This document shows positions 1 to 6,585 of a stretch of 15,252 nucleotides of DNA, piece after piece. The stretch is from Gammaproteobacteria bacterium (GTDB lineage: Bacteria > Pseudomonadota > Gammaproteobacteria > Burkholderiales > Burkholderiaceae_C), in contig JASGCH010000011.1 of NCBI GenBank assembly GCA_030054245.1, positions 1 through 15,252 on the forward strand. The letters run 5' to 3'. The translations under genes were made by a program, and so were the position numbers. How positions within the stretch are numbered: the stretch's first letter is position 1; the number at the start of each line of letters is the position of its first letter. The notes under the pieces were generated by a model, which saw only the letters and a list, made by a program, of their open reading frames with translations, was not told the DNA's origin and made no database searches.

Positions 1-39
1 CGAGAGGTCGAGGAGCGAGGCAACGCCGTAAATCGCCAT
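1..39 (-). CDS. possible 5' end of a gene running off the left edge
   Basis: An ATG at 39-37 on the minus strand opens a frame (MAIYGVASLLDLS) that stays open to the window edge, 17 nt after the ruvC stop. Thirteen residues cannot identify a family. The start vaguely resembles some 2'-5' RNA ligase superfamily N-termini, but that is recollection, not proof. No ribosome-binding site is visible. The stretch around 20-36 also weakly resembles the right part of the dispersed repeats (AACGCCGTAA), so it may not be coding. Confidence 0.2.
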   Translation of the reverse strand, partial: MAIYGVASLLDLS

Positions 40-56
40 TTTCAGCCGGTTGTTTC

Positions 57-557
57 TTATAGGGAATTACTAATTGCCCTCTGGAGGTGGATATGTTGGG
101 CGTGAGTCAGCGCCACTGCGAGTGCATCAGCTGAATCGTTACCAGGTAGTTCAGACAAGGATAATAACCTGCGCACCATTTCTCTGACTTGTATTTTTGC
201 CGCGTGCCCGTGCCCGGCAATGGATTTTTTGATTACCAAAGCTGAGTATTCAAAAATGGGCATTTTGCTTGTACGCATCAAAGCACAAAGACAAGCTCCC
301 CTAGCTTGCCCAAGTTTTAGGGTGGATTGCCCATTCATGCTGACAAAAATTTGTTCTATAACCGCTATCTGCGGGTTGTGTTCTTGCACAATATCTTCTA
401 TACCCAGATAGATTTCTAATAATCTTTCGCTCAAAGATTGTGAAAGGCTGTGCGTTCGAATGGTCCCACTGTTGACATAATATGGGTAGTCTGAGCGAAT
501 ATCGATAATACCAAAACCAGTACTTCTCAACCCAGGATCTATGCCTAAGATGCGCAT
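57..557 (-). CDS. ruvC: Crossover junction endodeoxyribonuclease RuvC
   Basis: RuvC is the Holliday-junction resolvase that cuts symmetrically across four-way junctions moved by RuvAB in recombinational repair. The protein of 166 residues is slightly shorter than the usual ~173. It begins MRILGIDPGLRSTGFG, the classic RuvC N-terminus. The four acidic catalytic positions are present: D7 (GIDPG), E68 (VIEQIF), and D141 and D144 (NDSADALA). LKLGQARG (81-88) is also conserved. The frame is open upstream to 725, but family alignment places the start at 557. The upstream part is explained by a small membrane-protein gene in another frame whose TAA overlaps this ATG (TAATG), so translation is probably coupled. 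There is no Shine-Dalgarno sequence. ruvA and ruvB are not adjacent in this window. Confidence 0.95.
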   Translation of the reverse strand: MRILGIDPGLRSTGFGIIDIRSDYPYYVNSGTIRTHSLSQSLSERLLEIYLGIEDIVQEHNPQIAVIEQIFVSMNGQSTLKLGQARGACLCALMRTSKMPIFEYSALVIKKSIAGHGHAAKIQVREMVRRLLSLSELPGNDSADALAVALTHAQHIHLQRAISNSL

Positions 558-736
558 TATATTATTTTTTGCAAGAGCAGAACCAGACCAAAAAACATCG
601 ATGCCCCGATAATGGAAAATAACACCTTCCAAGCTTTGCGGATATATCTCATGTCTTTGATAAAATAACCCAAGAAAAAATACCACAAAGCGAGCAATAA
701 AACCAAAATGACCAATATGAACCAAATGCGTATCAT
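557..736 (-). CDS. Small two-helix membrane protein, coupled to ruvC
   Basis: This is a 59-codon ORF, shorter than usual ORF-calling limits. It starts ATG at 736-734 and ends TAA at 559-557, overlapping the ruvC ATG as TAATG. The product starts MIRIWFILVILVLLLALWYF, a membrane helix at about residues 4-25. A short basic stretch follows (KDMRYIRKAWK, 27-37), then a second helix (about 38-55) ending LLLQKII. This is a helical hairpin with the positive charges in the connecting loop. No family is recognised. Support for a real gene comes from the coherent two-helix topology, the precise stop/start overlap with ruvC, and the fact that it fills the gap between lpxC and ruvC. No Shine-Dalgarno is seen, but neighbouring genes lack one as well. 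Function is unknown. Confidence 0.7.
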   Translation of the reverse strand: MIRIWFILVILVLLLALWYFFLGYFIKDMRYIRKAWKVLFSIIGASMFFGLVLLLQKII

Positions 737-815
737 AACAAGATCATGGCGAGGTAAAATAGCTTAAGCTAGAGAGGCTCCACGGCAAATCCACTGCTAA
801 TCTAGTCATAGTAAG

Positions 816-1742
816 CTACTTATTAAATGGATAACCATAGGACCATTTGGGGTTTAGAATCTGTGTCGCTCCAAGGTCTGAAACAACTTGAACGGCATCC
901 GGTGAATTTTGTATTTTTTGGACCAAGCCATTGTTTAATTTATGTCCAGACTTATAGGCTTGATATTCACCCAAAAATCCACACCCCAGTGCCATCATAT
1001 CACCCATAGCATCCAAAATTTTGTGTCTAACAAATTCATCAGGATAGCGTAAATCACCGGGATTCAAAATATTAAAATCATCTAAAACCAGTACATTGTC
1101 AAAACTAGCTCCCAAAGACAGGTTTCTGGCTTGAAAAAACTCTACATCTCTGATAAACCCAAAGGTGCGTGCCCGAGCGATTTCTCTTTCAAAATGACCC
1201 GCAAAAACATCGTACTCAGCAAATTGCTGAGTTGCCGCAATCACCGCATGCGAAAATTCAATCGTAAATGAAAATTTACAACCGTTATAAGGTTGCACAC
1301 GCACCCATTTATGATGAATCTCGTCGCGCACCTCGATAGGCTTTAGGATTTTCAGAAATTTTTTAGCCGAATCTTGTACCTTTATACCTGCTTGGCGAAT
1401 CAAATGTACAAAGGGTGCCGCCGATCCATCTAAAATGGGTATTTCTTCACCCTCAACATCCACAAACAAATTATCGATGCCTAACCCAGCACAAGCGGAT
1501 AACAAGTGCTCCACGGTTTTAATCGTGACGCCATCTTTAACCAACGACGAAGCATATTCAGTATCTTGAATGGCTTTGGCTTCTAAGGGGATGAGCACGG
1601 CAGTAGCCAAATCCGTGCGCCTAAAAACAATGCCGGTATTGAGGGACGCTGGTCGCAAGTTGATTTTTACCAACTTGCCACTGTGTAGCCCTATGCCTGC
1701 GGTCTCTACGGAGGAATGAATGGTTCTTTGCCGAATATCCAT
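816..1742 (-). CDS. lpxC: UDP-3-O-acyl-N-acetylglucosamine deacetylase LpxC
   Basis: LpxC is the zinc-dependent cytoplasmic deacetylase that commits UDP-3-O-acyl-GlcNAc to lipid A synthesis, so the organism makes lipopolysaccharide. The protein has 308 residues, normal for the family, and starts MDIRQRTIHSSVETAGIGLH. Catalytic and zinc-binding residues are visible: E78 and H79 (KTVEHL), H240 and D244 (EFVRHKILDAMGD), and the catalytic H267 (YKSGHKLNN). DGSAAPFV (105-112) and ARTFGF (191-196) are family signatures. The frame extends to an ATG at 1796, but those 18 extra codons read through a hairpin repeat and match nothing in the family, so 1742 is the better start. The stop is TAG. It lies upstream of the small membrane gene and ruvC on the same strand, 79 nt away. 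Confidence 0.96.
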   Translation of the reverse strand: MDIRQRTIHSSVETAGIGLHSGKLVKINLRPASLNTGIVFRRTDLATAVLIPLEAKAIQDTEYASSLVKDGVTIKTVEHLLSACAGLGIDNLFVDVEGEEIPILDGSAAPFVHLIRQAGIKVQDSAKKFLKILKPIEVRDEIHHKWVRVQPYNGCKFSFTIEFSHAVIAATQQFAEYDVFAGHFEREIARARTFGFIRDVEFFQARNLSLGASFDNVLVLDDFNILNPGDLRYPDEFVRHKILDAMGDMMALGCGFLGEYQAYKSGHKLNNGLVQKIQNSPDAVQVVSDLGATQILNPKWSYGYPFNK

Positions 1743-1760
1743 AATGTGATTGTACTTGTG

Positions 1761-1802
1761 AAACCTTTGCACCGAGCGGCGTAGCCGTTGGTGCAAAGGT
1801 TT
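1761..1802. repeat. Hairpin repeat in the lpxC leader (copy A, divergent)
   Basis: A near-perfect inverted repeat: AAACCTTTGCACC (1761-1773) pairs with GGTGCAAAGGTTT (1790-1802). The stem continues inside through CGGC/GCCG around a GTA loop, with one bulged base. Its TTGCACC/GGTGCAA core is shared with the dispersed repeat family described at 14099-14336, but the ends differ. It lies 18 nt before the lpxC ATG, so it would fold in the lpxC 5' leader and could affect expression. It also creates the spurious N-terminal extension of that frame. Confidence 0.7.
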
Positions 1803-1949
1803 CCTTGTATGATTTCTTCAGAATAAGCTCCTAACACCTTGGGGTTTCGCCATGGAAGCAAGGATCTTTACTTTACAATTTAGACCATGCTGGTGGCACT
1901 CCAACGGCTCTGCGAATCAAAATACAGAAACTTAACCATGGGCTAATAA

Positions 1950-2008
1950 AAGACTGTTGCACAAGGGTCTTGGAAACCAAGGTACTGCAGTTTGCGAAAC
2001 AACGGTCT
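1950..2008. repeat. Degenerate dispersed repeat (copy B)
   Basis: The gap between lpxC and hemF (about 300 nt, divergent genes) holds a short relic of the repeat family. It starts AAGACTGTTGCAC at 1950 and ends CAACGGTCT at 2008, so the outer ends remain complementary with G-U pairs. The inside has lost the usual arm sequence and carries a small hairpin (CTTGG AAA CCAAG, 1969-1981). I could not pick a convincing promoter for either divergent gene in the remaining sequence. Confidence 0.5.
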
Positions 2009-2050
2009 ATTAAAGTTAAGCACCACCTTGCCTAGTTATTTTACAGCAAT

Positions 2051-2959
2051 ATGAATACAGCTCTCGCCTATTTTACCAATTTGCAAATCAACATTATTCG
2101 TGCCATTGAAAAACTGGATGGCAACAAATTTTATTTAGATCATTGGCATAAAGATAATCATTCCCCACTACAAGGCTATGGCATCACTGGAATTTTAGAA
2201 AATGGCCAAGTTTTTGAGCGAGCAGGTTGCTCCTTTTCGTCTATTCGTGGCTCAAACCTGCCGTCTGCGGCTACCCAAAAAAGACCTGAGTTGGCTGGTT
2301 GTGCATTTCAAGCTATGGGAGTATCTTTGGTATTTCATCCACATAACCCTTATCTGCCCACCGTACACATGAATGTGCGTTTATTTAAAGTCGAATACCC
2401 TCATGTACCTGAACAGGAATTAGTTTGGTATGGAGGCGGGATGGATTTGACCCCCTACCTACCATTCGCAGAAGATGCCAAGCACTTTCATGGGGTATGC
2501 AAATCCACTTTAGAAGTATTTGGTCATGATTTATATGAGCAATTTAAAAAGAATTGTGACGACTATTTCTTTCTACCCCATCGCCATGAGCAACGCGGCA
2601 TAGGAGGCATATTTTTTGATGATTTTCATGCCTTTGATAAGGATACTAACTTTCAATTGCTACAAGCTGTGGGTGATTCGCTACTTCCAGCCTACTTACC
2701 CATAGCGCTCAAAAGAAAGGATTTACCCTACAGTCAGGATGAGCTCGATTTTTTATATTATCGCCGCGGCCGATATGTTGAATTTAATTTGATTCACGAT
2801 CGGGGGACGCATTTTGGCTTGCGTTCAGGAGGGCGTACGGAATCGATTTTAATGTCTTTACCTCCTAAAGTAACTTGGTCCTATTTGCCCAGTCAAAGAA
2901 TAAAAGATTTAGAAAATGAGTTGGTTACTAAATACTTAATACCTAGACAATGGCTTTAA
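2051..2959 (+). CDS. hemF: Oxygen-dependent coproporphyrinogen III oxidase
   Basis: HemF oxidatively decarboxylates coproporphyrinogen III to protoporphyrinogen IX in heme synthesis, using O2, which implies at least some aerobic growth. The product of 302 residues matches the family length (~300). Signatures are strong throughout: FERAG and SNLPSAATQKRPELAG near residues 56-83, FHPHNPYLPTVHMNVR (about 95-110), WYGGGMDLTPYLPF (about 126-139), HEQRGIGGIFFDD (about 178-190) and RRGRYVEFNLIHDRGTHFG in the C-terminal part, followed by GGRTESILMSLPP. The ATG at 2051 fits the family N-terminus. No Shine-Dalgarno is seen. It precedes nadD and rsfS, an order common in betaproteobacteria, but a repeat of about 160 bp separates it from nadD. 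Confidence 0.96.
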   Translation: MNTALAYFTNLQINIIRAIEKLDGNKFYLDHWHKDNHSPLQGYGITGILENGQVFERAGCSFSSIRGSNLPSAATQKRPELAGCAFQAMGVSLVFHPHNPYLPTVHMNVRLFKVEYPHVPEQELVWYGGGMDLTPYLPFAEDAKHFHGVCKSTLEVFGHDLYEQFKKNCDDYFFLPHRHEQRGIGGIFFDDFHAFDKDTNFQLLQAVGDSLLPAYLPIALKRKDLPYSQDELDFLYYRRGRYVEFNLIHDRGTHFGLRSGGRTESILMSLPPKVTWSYLPSQRIKDLENELVTKYLIPRQWL

Positions 2960-2975
2960 AGAAGTTTACTACAAG

Positions 2976-3133
2976 AAGACCGTTGCATCATCGGCTTTGG
3001 TGCCGCTCGGTGAGCTGTCAAAGTACAAGGCTTCCGCGGCGCACCACGCAACCAGCAGAATTTACTCAAATGATCATGCTAAGAACCACATAACGCAGTC
3101 ATTGGATAGTGTAGTAGGTGGTGCAACCGTCTT
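2976..3133. repeat. Dispersed palindromic repeat, mid-length form (copy C)
   Basis: This element lies between hemF and nadD. Its left end (AAGACCGTTGCATCATCGG) and right end (GGTGGTGCAACCGTCTT) are inverted repeats over about 15 bp. It shares internal blocks with the longer copy at 14099-14336: GCTCGGTGAGCTGTCA, GAATTTACT plus ATGATCAT, and ACATAACGC. It lacks that copy's central hairpin module. A T-run (TCTTTT) follows the right arm, so it might act as a terminator. A fragment (CGGTGCAAC) recurs just downstream near 3149. The element supplies most of a spurious 62-codon extension in front of nadD. Confidence 0.75.
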
Positions 3134-3182
3134 TTCGGTAGGAACCCTAACGGTGCAACGAGTTTTATCTAACTATAAAAAC

Positions 3183-3788
3183 ATGAGTCCCTTTAAAATT
3201 GCCCTGTTTGGCGGTTCTTTTGACCCTCCACATCGTGGTCATATTCAGATCATCCACACAGCTCTAGAAACCCTAGAGCTAGAACATCTTTATGTCATAC
3301 CTATAGGCATTCCCACCGCATTAAAAAATAGGGAACTCACGCCAGCCCATCACCGCTTAAACATGTGCCAGCTGGCCTTTCATTCGATACCCAAAGTATC
3401 TATATGCACATTCGAACTGTTAACCGCTCAAACCAGTTATACTTATTTGACCATCCAAGCGTTTACCAGCCAATTTCCACAAGCCGATTTATATTTAATC
3501 CTAGGGGAAGATAATTTTCGTCATCGATTTCGATGGAAAAATTGGCATGAAATTGAAAAACAGGTACAACTTGTGGTAATAGCACGAAAATTGCTCACTG
3601 ATGAAGCTGTAGCTCTTGATTTAACTCCATCTAAGTGCTTGTATATACAAATACCGGTTATTGCTGATATCAGTTCTACTCAGTTGCGGTATGGCATCAA
3701 ACACCGCACTATGGCCGAATCTGTGCTAACCAGTCATTTGCCTCCAGAAGTCATAGACTATATTCAAACGCATCAACTTTATCTATAA
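3183..3788 (+). CDS. nadD: Nicotinate-nucleotide adenylyltransferase
   Basis: NadD adenylates nicotinic acid mononucleotide to NaAD, the penultimate step of NAD synthesis. The 201-residue product begins MSPFKIALFGGSFDPPHRGH. The nucleotidyltransferase motif GGSFDPPHRGH (10-20) carries the two active-site histidines, and the second motif ISSTQLR is at 163-169. LGEDNFRHRFRWKNWHEI (108-124) matches the family's GxDxxxxxxxW region, with a glutamate where LGAD is more usual. The frame is open back to 2997, but the upstream codons lie in a dispersed repeat and have no family match, so 3183 is chosen. It is followed 31 nt later by rsfS, a conserved pair. There is no Shine-Dalgarno. Confidence 0.95.
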   Translation: MSPFKIALFGGSFDPPHRGHIQIIHTALETLELEHLYVIPIGIPTALKNRELTPAHHRLNMCQLAFHSIPKVSICTFELLTAQTSYTYLTIQAFTSQFPQADLYLILGEDNFRHRFRWKNWHEIEKQVQLVVIARKLLTDEAVALDLTPSKCLYIQIPVIADISSTQLRYGIKHRTMAESVLTSHLPPEVIDYIQTHQLYL

Positions 3789-3819
3789 TCAACTACACAT
3801 CATTGACAAATTCTTATTC

Positions 3820-4197
3820 ATGAACGACATACGCTATTTACAAAAATTACAAAACGCCATTGTGGATGGATTGTTGGAAATCAAAGCTCAGGAGATACAA
3901 ATCTATAATACCAGCCAAAAAACCACTCTATTTGATAGAGTCATCATTGCCAGTGGTAACAGCAATAGACAACTTCTAGCACTCAGTGATAGTGTAGTTG
4001 AACGCCTAAGTTATGATAGATTTCCGCGTCCACGCGTTGAAGGCAATAATCAAAGCGAATGGATCTTGGTTGATTGTTACCAAGTCATCGTACACCTCAT
4101 GTTATGGCCGGCTCGACAATTTTATGAATTAGATAAACTTTGGGGGCAAGTCCCCATCAAACTCAAAAAATTAGACGCCTCTTCTGTGCAAACTTAA
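3820..4197 (+). CDS. rsfS: Ribosomal silencing factor RsfS
   Basis: RsfS (formerly YbeB/Iojap) binds ribosomal protein L14 on the 50S subunit and blocks subunit joining, lowering translation in starvation. The 125-residue product shows the family core: DRVIIASGNSNRQL (about 40-53), then RVEG and EWILVDCYQVIVHLM (about 81-95), and the signature RQFYELDKLWG. It is a little longer than the ~105-residue E. coli protein because of its N- and C-terminal ends. It follows nadD closely, as in many proteobacteria. The gene usually found next, rlmH, is absent here; an inverted repeat and a repeat fragment follow instead. Confidence 0.94.
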   Translation: MNDIRYLQKLQNAIVDGLLEIKAQEIQIYNTSQKTTLFDRVIIASGNSNRQLLALSDSVVERLSYDRFPRPRVEGNNQSEWILVDCYQVIVHLMLWPARQFYELDKLWGQVPIKLKKLDASSVQT

Positions 4198-4227
4198 GTT
4201 GGTAATGGAGATGGCTTACCAAGTTAA
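4194..4227 (+). terminator. Inverted repeat at the rsfS stop, possible terminator
   Basis: TTAAGTTGGTAA (4194-4205, overlapping the rsfS stop) pairs with TTACCAAGTTAA (4216-4227) with a single mismatch and a 10-nt loop. The stem is AT-rich and no T-run follows, so intrinsic termination is uncertain. The position right at the end of the nadD-rsfS unit is suggestive. Confidence 0.35.
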
Positions 4228-4250
4228 AACTGTTGCACCGACGGCTGGTT
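4226..4250. repeat. Single-arm fragment of the dispersed repeat (copy D)
   Basis: AAACTGTTGCACC followed by GACGGCTGGTT matches the left arm of the repeat family, but no right arm follows. It sits just before the dehydrogenase gene and encodes the spurious 12-residue N-terminal extension of that frame. Confidence 0.6.
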
Positions 4251-4268
4251 CTTTACTACTCTACCGCG

Positions 4269-5456
4269 ATGAAAAACTTTTATTGGGATGATCCTTTTTT
4301 ACTTAGGAAACAACTAACTGAAGAAGAACAGTTTATTTTTACTTCTACGCAACAATTTGCCGAAAAACGGCTGGTACCTAGAATCACCGAAGCATTCCGG
4401 CAAGAATATACCGATCCTCAAATATTCCTTGAAATGGGAGATATGGGTTTGTTTGGCGTGTTTTTACCAGAAAATTTTGGCGGACAAAACTTAAATGCCA
4501 CCGCCTACGGACTGATAGCCCGAGCTATTGAGTATGTTGATTCTGGTTATCGCTCTATGTTGAGCGTCCAATCTTCCTTAGTCATGTTACCCATTTATGA
4601 GTTCGGTTCAACTATAGCCAAAGAAAAATACCTACCCAAATTGGGCAAAGGTCAGCTGATTGGCTGTTTTGGCTTAACTGAACCAGACCATGGATCTGAC
4701 CCCGGTGGTATGTTAACTCGTGCCCAACCAGTGGATGGTGGCTATGTATTAAACGGAACCAAATCTTGGATTACCAATAGTCCCATAGCCGATATCATGG
4801 TAATTTGGGCTAAGACTATGGATTCAGCGGGCAATCTAGGACCCATAAAGGGTTTTATTGTAGAACGCGGTAAAGGCGTAGCCACGCCACCCATTAAAGG
4901 AAAAATTGGGTTGCGAGCCTCGGTGACGGGGCAAATTATTTTAGATCAAGTTTTTGTGCCTGATGAAAATGTCTTTTCGGATATTGAGGGCTTAAAAGGG
5001 CCTTTTATGTGCTTAAACAGTGCTAGATTCGGTATTGCTTGGGGTGCACTTGGCGCGGCTGAATTTTGTTGGCATACGGCTAGACAATATGCTCTCGACC
5101 GAAAACAATTTGGTCGCCCTTTAGCCGCCAATCAACTGATACAAAAAAAATTATCCGATATGATGACCGAAATCGCTCTCGGTTACCAAGGTTGCTTGCG
5201 TCTTAGTCAGATGAAGGATCAAAAGCTTGACACTATCGAATTGATTTCATTATTAAAGCGTAATTCCGCCGCCAAAGCTTTGCACATTGCCAGAAATGCC
5301 CGAGACATACTCGGTGCCAATGGCATACAAGATGAGTACGGAGTGGCCAGACATTTGGTCAATCTCGAAGTGGTAAATACTTACGAAGGTACTGAAGATA
5401 TTCACTCTCTTATCTTAGGTCGGGCACAAACTGGCATCTCCGCCTTTACTTCTTAA
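4269..5456 (+). CDS. gcdH: Acyl-CoA dehydrogenase, probably glutaryl-CoA dehydrogenase
   Basis: This is an FAD-dependent acyl-CoA dehydrogenase. Its closest resemblance is to glutaryl-CoA dehydrogenase, which oxidises and decarboxylates glutaryl-CoA to crotonyl-CoA in lysine/tryptophan breakdown. From M4269 it has 395 residues, the normal GcdH length, and begins MKNFYWDDPFLL like betaproteobacterial GcdH. Motifs include CFGLTEPDHGSDPGG (FAD/substrate binding), GTKSWITNS, GLRASVTG with VFVPDENVF, and the C-terminal TYEGTEDIHSLILGRAQTG. The catalytic base is the glutamate at about 373 in YEGTEDIH. An earlier ATG at 4233 lies in repeat DNA and is rejected as start. Substrate specificity is inferred from overall similarity; other acyl-CoA substrates remain possible. 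mnmA follows 5 nt after the stop. Confidence 0.88.
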   Translation: MKNFYWDDPFLLRKQLTEEEQFIFTSTQQFAEKRLVPRITEAFRQEYTDPQIFLEMGDMGLFGVFLPENFGGQNLNATAYGLIARAIEYVDSGYRSMLSVQSSLVMLPIYEFGSTIAKEKYLPKLGKGQLIGCFGLTEPDHGSDPGGMLTRAQPVDGGYVLNGTKSWITNSPIADIMVIWAKTMDSAGNLGPIKGFIVERGKGVATPPIKGKIGLRASVTGQIILDQVFVPDENVFSDIEGLKGPFMCLNSARFGIAWGALGAAEFCWHTARQYALDRKQFGRPLAANQLIQKKLSDMMTEIALGYQGCLRLSQMKDQKLDTIELISLLKRNSAAKALHIARNARDILGANGIQDEYGVARHLVNLEVVNTYEGTEDIHSLILGRAQTGISAFTS

Positions 5457-5461
5457 TAGGC

Positions 5462-6547
5462 ATGATCCACCAAAAAATAGTCGTTGGGTTCAGCGGAGGG
5501 GTCGATTCCGCCGTGGCCGCCGGTTTACTAAAAGCCGAGGGTCATGAAGTAATCGCCATTTTTATGAAAAATTGGCAGGACGAAAATGATCCCTATTGTC
5601 CAGCGAATGAAGACTTTGTCATCGCCGCCGCCGTAGCTGATGTGCTCGATATTGAGTTGCAATTTATTGATTTTTCAAAAGAATACTACCAACAGGTATT
5701 TGAATCTTTTTTACAAGACCTAAAAAATGGGTTGACTCCAAACCCAGATGTTTTATGCAACGCCCATATCAAATTTACAGCTTTTTTAGAGCATGCCCTC
5801 AATTTGGGAGCAGATTTAATCGCTACCGGACACTATGTTGGACGCCGACTACAGGATGAATGGGTGGTATTGAGCGAGGCACTGGACTCTACCAAGGATC
5901 AAAGTTATTTTTTATACAGACTGAATCAGTCTCAGCTCAAAAAAAGTATTTTTCCTCTGGAAAAGTACACCAAAAAGCAAGTACGGCAACTCGCCCAAAC
6001 TTGGAAACTACCCAATGCCGCTAAAAAAGATTCCACAGGCATTTGTTTTATCGGAGAAAGACCTTTCAAGGAATTTGTAAACCGATTCATTCCAAGCAAT
6101 CCCGGAGACATGGTGGATGAACGGGGTCGGGTACTAGGACGGCACGACGGCTTAGCCTTCTATACCCTAGGGCAAAGAAAAGGCTTAGGCGTAGGTGGTA
6201 CGGCATTTTCTGAGCCCGATTCGGCATGGTATGTGGCGAGTAAAAACTTGAGCGACAATACCTTATTATTGGTACAAGGACGCGAGCACCCACTTTTATG
6301 GCATAAAATGGTACAAGTTCTGGACTGTTCTTGGATTTCAGGCCTAGCTCCTAAAGCTGACCCATCGATGAGTTACCGTGCCAAAACGCGTTATCGGCAA
6401 GTGGCTCATGAATGTCAAATAGACTTAGAATCACCGACTTCAGCCATATTAACCTTTGACCAACCTCAATGGGCAGTAACCCCAGGGCAGTCGGCTGTGC
6501 TCTATTCTGGAGATGTATGTCTTGGCGGCGGCATCATTCAGTCCTAG
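5462..6547 (+). CDS. mnmA: tRNA-specific 2-thiouridylase MnmA
   Basis: MnmA inserts sulfur at C2 of wobble U34 in tRNA-Lys, -Glu and -Gln, using ATP and a sulfur relay. The 361-residue product has the PP-loop SGGVDS (11-16), the catalytic C99 in TPNPDVLCN and the second catalytic C195 in DSTGICFIGERPF. ATGHY (121-125), KDQSYFLYRLNQ (about 145-156) and the FYTLGQRKGLGVGG region before the C-terminal barrel are all present. The GERPFKEFVNRFI stretch closely resembles beta/gammaproteobacterial enzymes. It starts 5 nt after the gcdH stop; a short TAGG there is too close to the ATG to be a good ribosome-binding site. It is likely co-transcribed with gcdH, phoD and aroE. Confidence 0.97.
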   Translation: MIHQKIVVGFSGGVDSAVAAGLLKAEGHEVIAIFMKNWQDENDPYCPANEDFVIAAAVADVLDIELQFIDFSKEYYQQVFESFLQDLKNGLTPNPDVLCNAHIKFTAFLEHALNLGADLIATGHYVGRRLQDEWVVLSEALDSTKDQSYFLYRLNQSQLKKSIFPLEKYTKKQVRQLAQTWKLPNAAKKDSTGICFIGERPFKEFVNRFIPSNPGDMVDERGRVLGRHDGLAFYTLGQRKGLGVGGTAFSEPDSAWYVASKNLSDNTLLLVQGREHPLLWHKMVQVLDCSWISGLAPKADPSMSYRAKTRYRQVAHECQIDLESPTSAILTFDQPQWAVTPGQSAVLYSGDVCLGGGIIQS

Positions 6548-6585
6548 ACCCAAGTGGAATCTTTATCTCCCAAAGACCTTTTGAT

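Noticed and set aside
760..771. Perfect 12-bp palindrome TAGCTTAAGCTA followed by TTTTA on the minus strand, between lpxC and the small membrane gene
   Set aside because: A self-palindrome this short folds into only a 4-bp stem, so it is not a credible terminator, and no operator is known to match it.
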